Shown here: piece after piece, positions 35,986 to 45,057 of the stretch
Layout: each line of letters starts with the position of its first letter
Numbering within the stretch: position 1 is the first letter of the stretch
Source of the DNA: DASQPR01 sp963724705
GTDB lineage: Bacteria; Actinomycetota; Actinomycetes; Mycobacteriales; Micromonosporaceae
Length of the DNA stretch: 64,000 nt
NCBI GenBank assembly: GCA_963724705.1
Contig: CAVRVS010000006.1
Location: 558,001-622,000 of the forward strand
Reading direction: 5' to 3'
Made by a program: the position numbers and the translations under genes
The notes under the pieces: generated by a model
What the model was told of the DNA's origin: nothing
What the model saw: the letters and a program-made list of their open reading frames with translations, nothing else
Database searches by the model: none

Positions 35986-36105
35986 CGCGAGCAACCGCCA
36001 CCCACAACAGCGCTACCCGCCCGTGATGATTCACCGTTCTACGCCACAGTCGACCCCCTGGTCGTATACGTGCCACACTGTCCGGAAGTCAGGGGGGTGA
36101 ACGTC

Positions 36106-36501
36106 ATGCGTCGCCAAACTGTTGTGGACCGTGCCATCGCCGCGGCGGACCCGCCACTCACAGAACGCCAAGCAACCTTCGCGAGGGCCATGCTGCGTAA
36201 CAGCCGGCACATTGACCGGATTGTCTTGCGCACGCTCCCGGACGGCGAACCCTTCTCCGCCGTCGCTGAAGGTAGCCATTGGACAGGGTGGCGAAGAATA
36301 CGTTACGGCGCCGGGACAGCCGACATCATCGAGATCACGGTCCGGCCACTCTCGCCCGATGAGATGCCGCCGGAAGAGTTCCTGAACGCGGCGTGCCCGG
36401 TGCTGACCCGACGTCAAATCACGCTGCTCCGGCTGCGGGCTTTGCCGGCACGCATCGCATGGAGGCTATGGCAGCGGCGAAAGTACGTCATCCGCTACTA
36501 A
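36106..36501 (+). CDS. Hypothetical protein, 131 residues
   Basis: The frame from ATG 36106 (AGGGGGGTGA 6-15 bases upstream; GTG 36097 is an alternative) encodes a soluble, mixed alpha/beta protein. It begins MRRQTVVDRAIAAADPPLTE and includes RTLPDGEPFSAVAEGSHWTG, IIEITVRPLSPDEMPPEEFL and a basic C-terminus, ALPARIAWRLWQRRKYVIRY. I do not recognise the family. It lies between an IS end scar and a complete IS copy, with its stop 1 base before the latter, so its C-terminus may have been altered by the insertion. Confidence 0.6.
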   Translation: MRRQTVVDRAIAAADPPLTERQATFARAMLRNSRHIDRIVLRTLPDGEPFSAVAEGSHWTGWRRIRYGAGTADIIEITVRPLSPDEMPPEEFLNAACPVLTRRQITLLRLRALPARIAWRLWQRRKYVIRY

Positions 36502-36502
36502 C

Positions 36503-37323
36503 GGCTCTGTTGCGTCCGGCGATTGTGGATCGGGCAGGATGGGACGGTGAAGCTCTCAACTCGCCGGCATCCGTTGCTGCCGCCGCGGTCGGCGTTTGCA
36601 GGTTTCCGATTTCCGTCGGCGGTGATCACGGTGGCGGTGCGCTGGTATCTGCGCTACGGACTGTCCTACCGCGACATCGAGGAACTACTGGCCGAGCGGG
36701 GTGTGCAGGTCGATCACGTCACCGTCTACCGGTGGGTGCAGCGGTTCACGCCGCTGTTCGCCGACGCGGCCCGATTCGCCCGGCATTCGCCCTGGTGATC
36801 GGTGGTTCGTGGACGAGACCTACGTCAAGGTCAACGGCGTCTGGCGTTACGTCTATCGGGCCGTCGACCAGCACGGGCAGGTCATCGACGTGCTCGTGTC
36901 GAAGCGTCGCGACGGCGGATGCTGCCCGCCGGTTCTTCCGCCGGGCGTTGACCACGCTGAAGGTGACACCATCTGAGGTGGTCACCGACGCGGCGCCGGT
37001 CTACCCGCGGGTGCTCGACGAGCTCGTTCCGGCGGCGTGGCACCACGTCGAACGGTATGAAAACAACCGGATCGAGGCCGACCACGGCCGACTCAAACAC
37101 CGACTGCGACCCATGCGCGGCCTACGCACCGATCACACCGCGACCGTCATCATCACCGGCCTCGCCTTCATGCAGAACCTTCGCCGCGGACACTACGAAC
37201 TCGCCACCGAAACAGCCGGCCCTTTGCGGGTCGCCGCGGCGTTCACCGAGCTTGCCTCGGCGATCTGACACGCAGACTCAACAGGGTTCACCACGCTCGA
37301 CGCCGCGACTATGCAACAGCGCC
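36503..37323 (+). mobile_element. IS6-like element, both ends present, transposase doubly frameshifted
   Basis: The 821-bp element has ends GGCTCTGTTGCGT (36503) and ATGCAACAGCGCC (37323), which are imperfect inverted repeats. The transposase region runs from GTG 36547 to 37268. It breaks after RFARHSP (near 36790), continues one frame over with DRWFVDETYVKVNGVWRYVY, and shifts again near 36920 before RFFRRALTTLKVTPSEVVTD. The remaining half, with NNRIEADHGRLKHRLRPM, is intact to the stop. It is about 95% like the intact copy at 60428-61246 by eye. It should be inactive on its own but could be mobilised in trans. Confidence 0.88.
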
Positions 37324-37607
37324 GCTGGGACCAAGGCCACACATGGACGCTGTTCCAGACGCCCGAAGGCATCACCCCGGGTGCGCCGATAACCCTGGCT
37401 CCCCTTACATCGGGAGGCCCTTTTCTGACGGACACCCGCCACACGTATCTCCTTTCCGCGAGTGCGTCCACCATGACGAGCGTGCACGGGCTTCAACTTG
37501 TTGCTACGTTCGGCCAAGCGGTGGTCGCAATCCGAACGGACGGCGAGAGCACCACATTGGACGTGACAACAAACGGTTCGATCTGGCACCAAACACCCTG
37601 GATGTGA
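37311..37607 (+). pseudogene. C-terminal fragment of a gene cut by the IS copy
   Basis: An open frame enters from the IS end and encodes RWDQGHTWTLFQTPEGITPG, then HTYLLSASASTMTSVHGLQL and VVAIRTDGESTTLDVTTNGS before the stop at 37607. The pattern of beta strands looks coded and is unlike the surrounding GC-skewed shadow frames. Its own start is missing, so the IS probably removed or displaced the 5' part. Family unknown. Confidence 0.35.
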
Positions 37608-37658
37608 CGCACGTCCACCACCCGGGGCGATCGCTGAACCTACAACAGAGGATGATGC

Positions 37659-38261
37659 GTGTCTCCGACGGCTGCCGACTACATGTGGTTCGAATCCGAG
37701 TTTCCGGACCTCGCCGAGGCGTACTGCATAGCATTGATACGGGGCGTTCCGCCCGATGAAGTTCTACGCAGGCTCGGCGGAAGTCCACGGACAACTACCC
37801 GCGGTATTGAAGCTGCATACGACTCTGCGTATCAAGCAAGTGAACGATACGAAGGATTTCTCGCTTTGACGGGCGTGGGCGAGTGGACGCTGTCGGTGGA
37901 ACCCAACGGCTTCATCTGCTCGCTGGACGCTGCCGCAGCCACACTGTCACAGCGAACAACGCTCGTATCCCACTACCTGAATGTCAACTTTGTGAGTCGA
38001 TTCCTCTGGATCGATTCCGAGGACATCAAAGTCAGCTTCGAACTACAGTCACCAGCTGCCCGTTCAGGTTCCGAAGCGCACCGCGTCACCGACCTCATGG
38101 CCGACGCCGGGTTCATGACCACGGACGACGCGGAACAAGACGCCTACACGATGACGCCAGCCTCACTCGCCTTAGCCGAAATTCTCACCGGAGTTCGCGT
38201 CACGCCGGACGTACTGCGGTCATCAATGTTCAGCTGCGGCACCGTGAAGATCCCCCAGTAG
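37659..38261 (+). CDS. DUF6461-like protein
   Basis: The 200-residue protein has the DUF6461-like pattern: an aromatic start (ADYMWFESEFPDLAEAYCIA), LIRGVPPDEVLRRLGGSPRT, then GEWTLSVEPNGFICSLDAAA and LNVNFVSRFLWIDSEDIKVS. A C-terminal helical part with MTPASLALAEILTGVRVTPD follows. GTG 37659 is preceded by AGAGGATG. These proteins are frequent, of unknown function and scattered in actinobacterial accessory regions; some sit near toxin genes, but no toxin is visible here. GC content is lower than in the housekeeping genes of the window. Confidence 0.75.
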   Translation: MSPTAADYMWFESEFPDLAEAYCIALIRGVPPDEVLRRLGGSPRTTTRGIEAAYDSAYQASERYEGFLALTGVGEWTLSVEPNGFICSLDAAAATLSQRTTLVSHYLNVNFVSRFLWIDSEDIKVSFELQSPAARSGSEAHRVTDLMADAGFMTTDDAEQDAYTMTPASLALAEILTGVRVTPDVLRSSMFSCGTVKIPQ

Positions 38262-38987
38262 CCAGATCCCGACACATGACGGGTACGACTGCTGGAGTAG
38301 GTTGATCATGACGAAACGCCGCTCGGGGCTAATGCGTGGCCAGCCCGTCGGTCGATCAAGCGGGAACCTGCTCTGTCGGCCCGTCCCACCGCCTCACCAC
38401 CGCTAGACGCAGAGTCACGCGTCGTCTCTCAAAAGGGCCGACAACAAAGCCCGGACATCGCAGATACAGACGCTCCGGCACCGCCGGCAAACAGCTGCCA
38501 CGGGCGGCGCAGCGTAATTGATCTCTTCCGTGTCAGGGAACAACCGCCCAATGTGGAGCAGCGGCGAAACGCCGTCGTCGTTGTGACGATGGTCCGCACG
38601 AGTCCACTGACGTCCCTACGGATCCTCTGCGGTTGTCACTCACTTTGTCACTCACGTCGACGATGGTCTAAACCGGCTAGCGCACGACCCGACCCCACCC
38701 GTGTAAGGCTTGCCTGGCGGTGTCTCGTGCGTTCACCCGCATCCGTGAACTCGGCCGATGCTGAGCCGGCGGATGCCGCTCAGAGGACACATGATCGGTC
38801 CGGGTTTCGGAGTGTTCACCCACCCGCGGCTACCAGGCACCGAGTCTGCCAGCGGCTCGCCCGGTAGCTTCCGGCCGCGCGGCCGGCGAAGCGCGATGCC
38901 GGTTGTCCGATTGAAACCTCTCCCACGGTCCCCCGGGGCTCGCCGGACCGACAAGAAGATCAACTATTTCCTGCTCGTGCGGTCAAG
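38262..38987. other. 726-base stretch without a supported gene
   Basis: Open frames on the plus strand from 38553 onwards are Arg/Pro-rich shadows without motifs or ribosome sites. No RNA gene was recognised. The end borders the terminator hairpin of the cold shock gene. Confidence 0.4.
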
Positions 38988-39023
38988 GTTGACACCCGGA
39001 TACGCAGGGATCCGGGTGTCAAC
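38988..39023 (-). terminator. Hairpin after the cold shock gene
   Basis: GTTGACACCCGGAT and ATCCGGGTGTCAAC pair perfectly over 14 bases around an 8-base loop, 43 bases downstream of the stop of the minus-strand cold shock gene. Confidence 0.75.
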
Positions 39024-39066
39024 GGTCGGGCTCGATGGGACGTGCCGCCTGAAGGTGACGGCCGAC

Positions 39067-39270
39067 TCAGATGGGGCGAACGTTTTCGGCCTGCGGGCCT
39101 TTCTGGCCCTGCGTGACGTCGAACTCGACGCGCTGGTTCTCGTCGAGGCTACGAAAGCCGCTGGACGAGATGGCCGAGAAGTGGACGAACACGTCGGCAC
39201 CGCCACCATCCGGGGTGATGAAACCGAAACCCTTGTCCGCGTTGAACCACTTCACCGTACCGACAGTCAT
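39067..39270 (-). CDS. Cold shock protein (CspA family)
   Basis: The 67-residue protein is a complete cold shock domain. RNP1 is KGFGFITP, RNP2 is DVFVHFSAI, and the first strand is MTVGTVKWFNADKGFGFITP. It binds single-stranded RNA and DNA and acts as an RNA chaperone. AAGGAG lies 6 bases before ATG 39270; in-frame codons upstream have no site and would add 37 atypical residues. The spacer to 39698 contains no gene and may hold a long 5' leader, as is usual for csp genes, but I see no defined structure. Confidence 0.95.
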   Translation of the reverse strand: MTVGTVKWFNADKGFGFITPDGGGADVFVHFSAISSSGFRSLDENQRVEFDVTQGQKGPQAENVRPI

Positions 39271-39698
39271 GTCTTCTCCTTCGCGAGACTGGTGGAACCC
39301 GCACCGCGCGGACTCCGCGTCGCCACCCGGGACCCGGGAAAGACCGGCAACACAAACACCGCCTCGGGTCGTTGTGCCCACGCCCAGTTGGATCCAGGAT
39401 CAGGCCCGATTCAGGTTCCCTGCGTCACGAGCATAGGCGCCTGTTGACGTCCGCGAACGCCCACCGACCCCACCAGTGCTGACCCCGACGACCGCGCCCT
39501 TCCTACGCACCGGCCGAGTCGACGAACTCGACGCAACAGGACAGGCGCGGCCCCGTCCGGAGTCGGGATGATCGACGTTCAGTCGGGCCGTGATGGGTGG
39601 CGCGTCGCGGCCGCTGAGCGCGGCGATCGGCTCGTCTCGGCGGGCCCCGGCGCGACGGCGCGCCGCTCGGCTTCCGCTGCGGCCGCGGCGGCGTTGCG
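39271..39698. other. 428-base spacer between the divergent csp and hypothetical genes
   Basis: No gene was recognised. The first 150 bases should hold the csp promoter and leader. The remainder is very GC-rich, with Ala/Arg-rich open frames on both strands that look like shadows. Confidence 0.35.
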
Positions 39699-40151
39699 GT
39701 GTGGTTTGTGCTGGGACAGGCTGCGCTTGAACGCGTGCCGTGGTGGGCCGTGCACTGGCTCGCCGCCGGTCGCGATGGTGACGCGCTGCGGGAACTGGCT
39801 GGCCTGAACGATCGAGACGTGCACGCAGTGCGGGATCTACTTCCACGCGCGTTGGCGGAGATGTCGGTCGACATCCCGACAGCCACAGTTGCGAGCGCGT
39901 TGATGGTCTTCGAGGATCTGGCCCGGCGGTGTCTGGCAGGCGACGCGGGAGAGCGTTGGGTCGCGCAGGTGGTCGAGGAGATCGTCATGCGAGCCGACTA
40001 CTCGTCCGAGGTCATCGACCTGCCGCTGGGCGGTCTGTACGGAGTGGACGATGAATGGGATGCCGGCTGGGGGCGCTCCGTGGAGGAGTTGAGGACTGTC
40101 GTACGGGCGGCGTGTCGGGCGCAGATCCGAGCCGAGCCCGACTCTGGATAA
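39699..40151 (+). CDS. Hypothetical protein, 150 residues
   Basis: The product has helical repeats rich in Ala, Leu and acidic residues: ERVPWWAVHWLAAGRDGDAL, then LAGLNDRDVHAVRDLLPRAL, ALMVFEDLARRCLAGDAGER and a polar C-terminus (GVDDEWDAGWGRSVEELRTV). Conserved PWWAVHWL and the acidic ending suggest a real actinobacterial family without a known function. The GTG start at 39699 is tentative because the frame is open further upstream. It converges with the gene at 40164-40640. Confidence 0.65.
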   Translation: MWFVLGQAALERVPWWAVHWLAAGRDGDALRELAGLNDRDVHAVRDLLPRALAEMSVDIPTATVASALMVFEDLARRCLAGDAGERWVAQVVEEIVMRADYSSEVIDLPLGGLYGVDDEWDAGWGRSVEELRTVVRAACRAQIRAEPDSG

Positions 40152-40163
40152 CGAAGGTGGGTG

Positions 40164-40640
40164 CTACCGCAGCCAGTCCTCCGTGTCGCGGTGGTCTGCG
40201 AGTCCTGCGGCCGCAAACTCGTCGTAGTGACCGGTCCGATCGACACCGAGCCGCGCCAACACTTGGGAGATGGGGCTGCCCTCGGCGGGCCACTCCCGCC
40301 CTTCCGCGAAGGACAGCGGCCCGAAGGTAAGACGCCTGTCCGTCCACAGCGCGGCCCGCTGGCTGCCGACGCCACCGAAGTAGTCCGCTTCTATGTAGCC
40401 GATCGGGCCGGTTGCCGACCAGTCCGCCAGGACGCAGTCGAACCCACTAGGCAGCTTCCAGAAGCCCAACGGCCTCTCGGAGGCACCGTCGGCGACGGCG
40501 TCGAACAGCTCGTCGGTCATCGGCACCATCGCGGCGCCCTGGCGTAGCGGCACCAGAACCGCGGCCATCTCGGCCTGGTCCCGGAGGACGGCCCGGAGGA
40601 CTGTTGCCGACCCGATGATCGCCTGGAGAACGTAACCCAC
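40164..40640 (-). CDS. Hypothetical protein, 158 residues
   Basis: The protein begins MGYVLQAIIGSATVLRAVLR and continues VLVPLRQGAAMVPMTDELFD, then LGFWKLPSGFDCVLADWSAT, GPIGYIEADYFGGVGSQRAA and GSPISQVLARLGVDRTGHYD. This set is familiar from uncharacterised actinobacterial proteins whose size and isolated placement resemble immunity-type proteins. No catalytic motif or membrane segment is present. Whether it neutralises a toxin is speculation. Confidence 0.7.
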   Translation of the reverse strand: MGYVLQAIIGSATVLRAVLRDQAEMAAVLVPLRQGAAMVPMTDELFDAVADGASERPLGFWKLPSGFDCVLADWSATGPIGYIEADYFGGVGSQRAALWTDRRLTFGPLSFAEGREWPAEGSPISQVLARLGVDRTGHYDEFAAAGLADHRDTEDWLR

Positions 40641-40834
40641 GTCCTACCCCTGACCTCGTTCCGGACGCCCCGGCCCAACCAAAGGTCATCAGTCAAGCAT
40701 GAGGTGGGACCGCCACGTCAAGCGTCACGTGGGACGCAACACGCGTCAGATGGACCGCCGAATAATGTGCGGGCGGCGACGGTGACGCGCCAATGCGGTA
40801 GAAGCGGATCATCGGAGGCACCCATACTTGGATC

Positions 40835-41254
40835 ATGACGAACCAAGGCGATGACCTTCCCGTGCTGGTCATCGACGGAGCAAACTTCTCGGACTTCGAC
40901 GGCTTTGGTCGGGAGTTCTCGCGCCTGCTCAGCGACTACACGTGGCGGGATAATCTGGATGCCTTCAATGACCTGCTTCGTGGTGGGTTCGGCACGCCCG
41001 ATACCGGCTGGGTGTTGAGGTGGCTCAACTCTGCATCGTCTCGGACAGCCTTGGGATACGAGGCGACGATCCGACGACTGGAGGGGCTCCTGCTCACATG
41101 CCATCCGACCAACCGTTCCCGCATCAAGGCCGAGATCAGCAGCGCGCGGCGCGGTGAGGGTCCGACTCTGTTCGACGACATCGTCGACATCATCCGCGAC
41201 CACGGCCCAGGTGGTGCGGAGTCCGAAGACGGCGTCGTTCTCGAGCTGCGGTAG
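40835..41254 (+). CDS. Barstar-family protein (ribonuclease inhibitor-like)
   Basis: The 139-residue acidic protein has the barstar pattern in its first 75 residues: VLVIDGANFSDFDGFGREFS, SDYTWRDNLDAFNDLLRGGF and VLRWLNSASSRTALGYEATI. Helix, loop and helix with a W-x-D-N-L-D-A-F-x-D motif correspond to the barnase-binding surface of barstar. A C-terminal extension (LFDDIVDIIRDHGPGGAESE) follows. Barstars inhibit secreted ribonucleases of the barnase type. No cognate ribonuclease lies next to it, so it would be an orphan immunity protein. Confidence 0.75.
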   Translation: MTNQGDDLPVLVIDGANFSDFDGFGREFSRLLSDYTWRDNLDAFNDLLRGGFGTPDTGWVLRWLNSASSRTALGYEATIRRLEGLLLTCHPTNRSRIKAEISSARRGEGPTLFDDIVDIIRDHGPGGAESEDGVVLELR

Positions 41255-41266
41255 GCACCGCAGCTC
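41243..41266 (+). terminator. Hairpin overlapping the barstar stop codon
   Basis: GAGCTGCGGT and ACCGCAGCTC form a perfect 10-bp stem with a 4-base loop that includes the last codons and stop of the barstar gene. Confidence 0.55.
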
Positions 41267-41482
41267 AGCCGATGGCGGACTGACCGGATCGGCGTAGATG
41301 AGACGCACCGAGCCTGCTGTCATCGCGGGCCGGGACAGCGGCATCGAACGGAGGTCCAGCCACACGCGGTCGGCGTGGACGACCAGGCGCTCCCGGTCGA
41401 GACGAAATCACCGGTCTCGAAGACTATGGACCGTGCGTTCACCCGGACATAAATGCGCCGCGCCGTGCTGCGGTTACCTAGG

Positions 41483-41925
41483 CTACGGCGCCCCGTATTG
41501 CGACGCCGTTTCTTCCCGGGCTTGGCATTTCGCTATGACGGCACGTGCCTCGTCTTCGGTTCGGGCCGCGGCGATCCAGCCGGTGATGATGTCACCGAAG
41601 GTGTTGATGCTGACCCAGCGGCCGTCCACGTGGGTGGCCTGGGCGCGGAGGACGAGGTAGATCGTTCCTCGTGACCATGCTGCGCCGTCGTCGCCGGCGT
41701 ACCAACCGCTGAGGAACTCGTAGTCGCACAAGCGGAGCTCGCCTCGCCAGTGGACGCCTTTGTCGTCTTCGTCTGGCGTCGTGGTGGCGACGTCGATGTG
41801 TCATCCGGCCTGACGAAATCGGACCTGTTGGGCGGTCACCGTGGTCGGATCGTCCGTGACGTTCTGCCACGCGGTCCACCAGTTGCCGGTGACTGTCGCT
41901 GCCGGGTGTGGTGAGGCCGACGCTT
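41483..41925 (-). pseudogene. Hypothetical protein gene cut by an IS and carrying an in-frame stop
   Basis: One minus-strand frame reads ATVTGNWWTAWQNVTDDPTT, then VTAQQVRFRQAG, a TGA stop (41803-41801), and continues HIDVATTTPDEDDKGVHWRG, then RLCDYEFLSGWYAGDDGAAW and SINTFGDIITGWIAAARTED to 41483. Both sides of the stop look coded. The 5' end is replaced by the truncated IS6-like copy from about 41925. The remaining C-terminal part could still be expressed from an internal start. The family is not recognised. Confidence 0.5.
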
Positions 41926-42310
41926 CGACACGAGCACGTCGATGACCTGCCCATGCTGATCCACAGCCCGGTACACATAGCGCCACACACCATTGACCTT
42001 CACGTAGGTCTCGTCCACGAACCACCGATCACCCGGACTATGCCGGGCGAAGCGGGGCGCGTCGGCGAACAACGGCGTGAACCGTTGCACCCACCGGTAC
42101 ACGGTGACGTGGTCGACCTCGACGCCGCGTTCGGCCAGCAGCTCCTCCAAGTCCCGGTAGGACAGGCCGAAGCGCAGATACCAGCGCACCGCCACCGTGA
42201 TGACCTCGGCCGGAAACCGGAAACCCGCGAACGCAGATCGCAGCGGCACCACCTGACGAGGGCGGGCGGAACACTTCACCGAGCAATCTTGTCTTGACCG
42301 GCATCAGCCA
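41925..42310 (-). mobile_element. Truncated IS6-like element (5' part only)
   Basis: On the minus strand the transposase N-terminus is well preserved: RSAFAGFRFPAEVITVAVRW, YLRFGLSYRDLEELLAERGV, then GDRWFVDETYVKVNGVWRYV and HGQVIDVLVSKRR, where the match ends abruptly at about 41925. The second Asp and the Glu of the catalytic triad are lost. The outer end near 42300 is diverged. It truncates the neighbouring hypothetical gene. Confidence 0.8.
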
Positions 42311-42856
42311 ACCCAACGGCGCCCTGCCGTCTAATCGCCGGTCAGTCGGAGTCGGGATGGACTGCTAGACCTGCCGGCTGAGAGGCCGGGTCTGTTACGG
42401 ACAGCACACGTGTCTGCGGGCCAGTGCTTTGCGCAACACTCGCGGATGGTCGCCGCGCATTTCCCGATGCGTCTTCGTGGCGAACGAATGATCACGGTCA
42501 TGCCGTCAGCAAACATGACCGCGCCGAGCTGTCGTGCCTGCCCAGGAGCGTCCACCGGCGTCCTGGTGGCTACCCGCGGTTGTCACCCACCTCGTCACCA
42601 CCCGAGCACGCTGATCAGCTTCTACACCAAGCGGTGGAACCAACCTCTCAGGCCACAGAGCAGTTAATCCGTCTCATCCTCACCGCGTCACGATCACGGG
42701 GTGTTTGTGGATCGGTTCGATATGGGGCCGTGCGGGGGAAGAATTTAATCAGGGTGGCCCACGCACGCGACGGTGGCCTATCTGCCGCCGCTGGTGTAGT
42801 TGGCGCCGGTCACCGGCCGATGCGACGCAGCCACCTCCCTCGGGAAGGGGGCCGTC
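42311..42856. other. 546-base stretch upstream of the EAL-DICT gene
   Basis: No gene is supported. The last 30 bases hold the ribosome site (GGGAAGGGGG) of the EAL-DICT gene. I could not identify a promoter. Confidence 0.35.
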
Positions 42857-44122
42857 ATGCAGGTCAGTCAGTCGACGCCTGGACCGCCGGCCGCATCGTT
42901 CCACGCCGTGATCACGACGCGATCGATCCATTGCCTCTACCAACCCGTGGTCAATCTCGAGTCTGACGCCGTCGTCGGGTACGAAGCGCTCGCGCGTGGC
43001 CCCGCCAACAGCGGCTGGGCCAGCCCCACCGCGCTCGTCGAGCGCGCGGCACAAACGGGCCTTCTACCGGAACTGGACTGGATATGCCGAGCCGCCGCAT
43101 ACCGTGGTGCCCTGAAGGCAATGCTTCCCGCGGAGATGCCGCTGTTCGTCAACATCGAACCGGCAAGCTCGCGCACCCCATGCCCAACCGACCTGCTCGA
43201 GGCCATCCGGCAGGGCAACGACCGACTACAAGTGGTGGTGGAGGTTACCGAGCGGTCGGTCGCCAATGATCCGGCCGCCCTGCTTGCCGTGGTCGAACGC
43301 TTCCGGGACCAATACCACCGGGTCGCTCTCGACGACGTCGGCACCGACGCCGACAGCCAGGCAATGATGTCGCTGATACGACCCGACGTGATCAAACTCG
43401 ACCGCAGCATCACCCAGCACCGCATCACACCACAGGCGACCTCCGTCATCGACGCGGTACGTGCCGAGGCAGACCGCACCGGGGCTCTCATCCTGGCCGA
43501 GGGCATCGAAACGCCCGAGCACCGAGACCGCGCACGGTCGCTGGGCGCCACACTCGGACAAGGCTGGCTACTCGGCTACCCGGCGTCCCTACCCGACCAC
43601 CTCGCCGCACCCACCACATCGCTTCCCAGACTCCTGACACCGCCGATATCGGCCGACACACCATTCGACATCGTGCACCCCCACAACGCGTCACACGAGG
43701 CGACCAGACGCGAGCTGCTGTCACGTAGCAAAGCGTTGGAAGACCAGGGCATCCACGCCACCGAACCCACCGTGCTGCTCGCGACTTTCCAACACGCACG
43801 CTTCTTCGACCCGCCCACCCGACGCCGCTACAGCAACCTCGCCACACAGGGGATCCTCACCGCCATCTACGCACAGGACCTTCCCATCAACCCCGCACCC
43901 AACATTCGCGGCTGCCCACTCGCGGCCACCGACCCACTCATCGGGCAGTGGAACGTCATCGTCGTCGGCAGCCACTTCGCCGGTGGGCTATTCGCCAAAC
44001 AACACAACACCGGCACTACCGACCCACAACGCACCTTCGACCTCGTCACCAGCAACGACCGCGATCTCATCCTCGCCGCAGCCCGCCCTCTCATCCAACG
44101 CCTCACACCCGTATCCAACTGA
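42857..44122 (+). CDS. EAL-DICT protein (cyclic di-GMP phosphodiesterase-like sensor)
   Basis: The 421-residue soluble protein has an EAL domain at about 10-245: the EAL motif VVGYEALARG, metal/substrate residues in LFVNIEP, VVVEVTERS, ALDDVGTDAD (the DDFG loop), DVIKLDRSI and ILAEGIETPE. A C-terminal DICT domain follows (TEPTVLLATFQHARFFDPPT, RRRYSNLATQGILTAIYAQD, QWNVIVVGSHFAGGLFAKQH). Most catalytic residues are kept, so hydrolysis of cyclic di-GMP is possible; DICT is a sensory domain of unknown ligand. It is paralogous to the gene at 62758-63999. Confidence 0.9.
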   Translation: MQVSQSTPGPPAASFHAVITTRSIHCLYQPVVNLESDAVVGYEALARGPANSGWASPTALVERAAQTGLLPELDWICRAAAYRGALKAMLPAEMPLFVNIEPASSRTPCPTDLLEAIRQGNDRLQVVVEVTERSVANDPAALLAVVERFRDQYHRVALDDVGTDADSQAMMSLIRPDVIKLDRSITQHRITPQATSVIDAVRAEADRTGALILAEGIETPEHRDRARSLGATLGQGWLLGYPASLPDHLAAPTTSLPRLLTPPISADTPFDIVHPHNASHEATRRELLSRSKALEDQGIHATEPTVLLATFQHARFFDPPTRRRYSNLATQGILTAIYAQDLPINPAPNIRGCPLAATDPLIGQWNVIVVGSHFAGGLFAKQHNTGTTDPQRTFDLVTSNDRDLILAAARPLIQRLTPVSN

Positions 44123-44266
44123 ACCTATGATCCGGAGGCGCTGTCGCCGAGGGCACCCGCGAACGCCAATCGACTGGTTCGATGTCGAAGCCCCATCACC
44201 GCGCCGCCGGCACCCGTCGCATCGTCCTGGCCCGGGTCGCGGCCAACAGATGCCTCCGCGACGCTC

Positions 44267-44485
44267 CTACACATCGAGCACGGACGCACCACATGATCGC
44301 CGACCGCCACGGAGCCGAACGTTGCGCGTCGTGGGCGCGGGATCGCAAGGCAGGTAAGCAACCGGATGCCGTCTTTGTCGCGGTCGAGCGTATTCGGCTC
44401 CCTCTCGCACAGCTTCGACGGCGATCGCGCGGCCCATACCCTGAGCCGCACCGATAACCAGGACGCGCTTGTCCTGCAGTCTCAT
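44267..44485 (-). pseudogene. Short-chain dehydrogenase N-terminal fragment
   Basis: The frame from ATG 44485 (GAGG 5 bases upstream) begins MRLQDKRVLVIGAAQGMGRA, then IAVEAVREGAE, the first strand and Gly-rich NAD(P)-binding loop of a short-chain dehydrogenase. It then changes to unrelated sequence with no Rossmann continuation, so about 220 residues are missing. It follows the LLM oxidoreductase relic by 34 bases; the two were probably an operon before deletion. Confidence 0.6.
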
Positions 44486-44519
44486 TTTCCTCGTCCCATC
44501 GTGTATCGGAAGGATTCGT

Positions 44520-44960
44520 CAGCTGTCGAAAGCCGGCCGGACGCGGGCGCGGAACATCTCGAGGGTGTGGAACATCCGCTCCTGGGTCAGATCGAACCAC
44601 TGCATGCGCAACACCACGTAGGTGAAGCCACTCGCCTCGAGTTCCTCAGGGCACGGATCGCGCCTGCGGGGTCGGTGAACAGGTAGGACTCGCTCGCAGT
44701 CTGCTCGGCGTCCGCATCGGACTTCAGGTGCTGGTAACCCGACGTCTCATCGGGAGCGTTGAACGCCGCGTACTGGCGAGTGAGGACGCTCCGCGCCCGT
44801 ACTCCGATTGAGCGCGCATGATCCGGGTCATCGTCGAGGACGAGTTCCCTGCGCACGACGAACTCACCTGGCTCGCTCAGCCCCAGCAACTCGCGTTCCG
44901 CGCGGTAGTGGCCGGAAACGTCGGTAACTGGCTCTCCACTTGTCGTCGGCGCTTACATCG
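44520..44960 (-). pseudogene. LLM-class (luciferase-like) oxidoreductase C-terminal relic
   Basis: The minus strand encodes SGEPVTDVSGHYRAERELLG near 44930, then FVVRRELVLDDDPDHARSIG and ESYLFTDPAGAIRALR. After a frameshift near 44660 it continues GFTYVVLRMQWFDLTQERMF and ends HTLEMFRARVRPAFDS at 44520. This is the last third of an F420- or flavin-dependent luciferase-like oxidoreductase. The N-terminal barrel is absent, and the big kinase gene ends just beyond at 45058. Confidence 0.55.
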
Positions 44961-45057
44961 GTCGGGCGGCGCTGGACGACCTCGCGCCGTCGTTCCCGAT
45001 GGCGCTGTCCACGAAGTACTGACAGTCCGGACGAACACGCTCCACGTACCCGGCTTC

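Noticed and set aside
39503..39988. Minus-strand frame opposite the 150-residue hypothetical gene
   Set aside because: Ser/Arg/Pro-rich, no motif, and the plus strand has the better protein-like composition.
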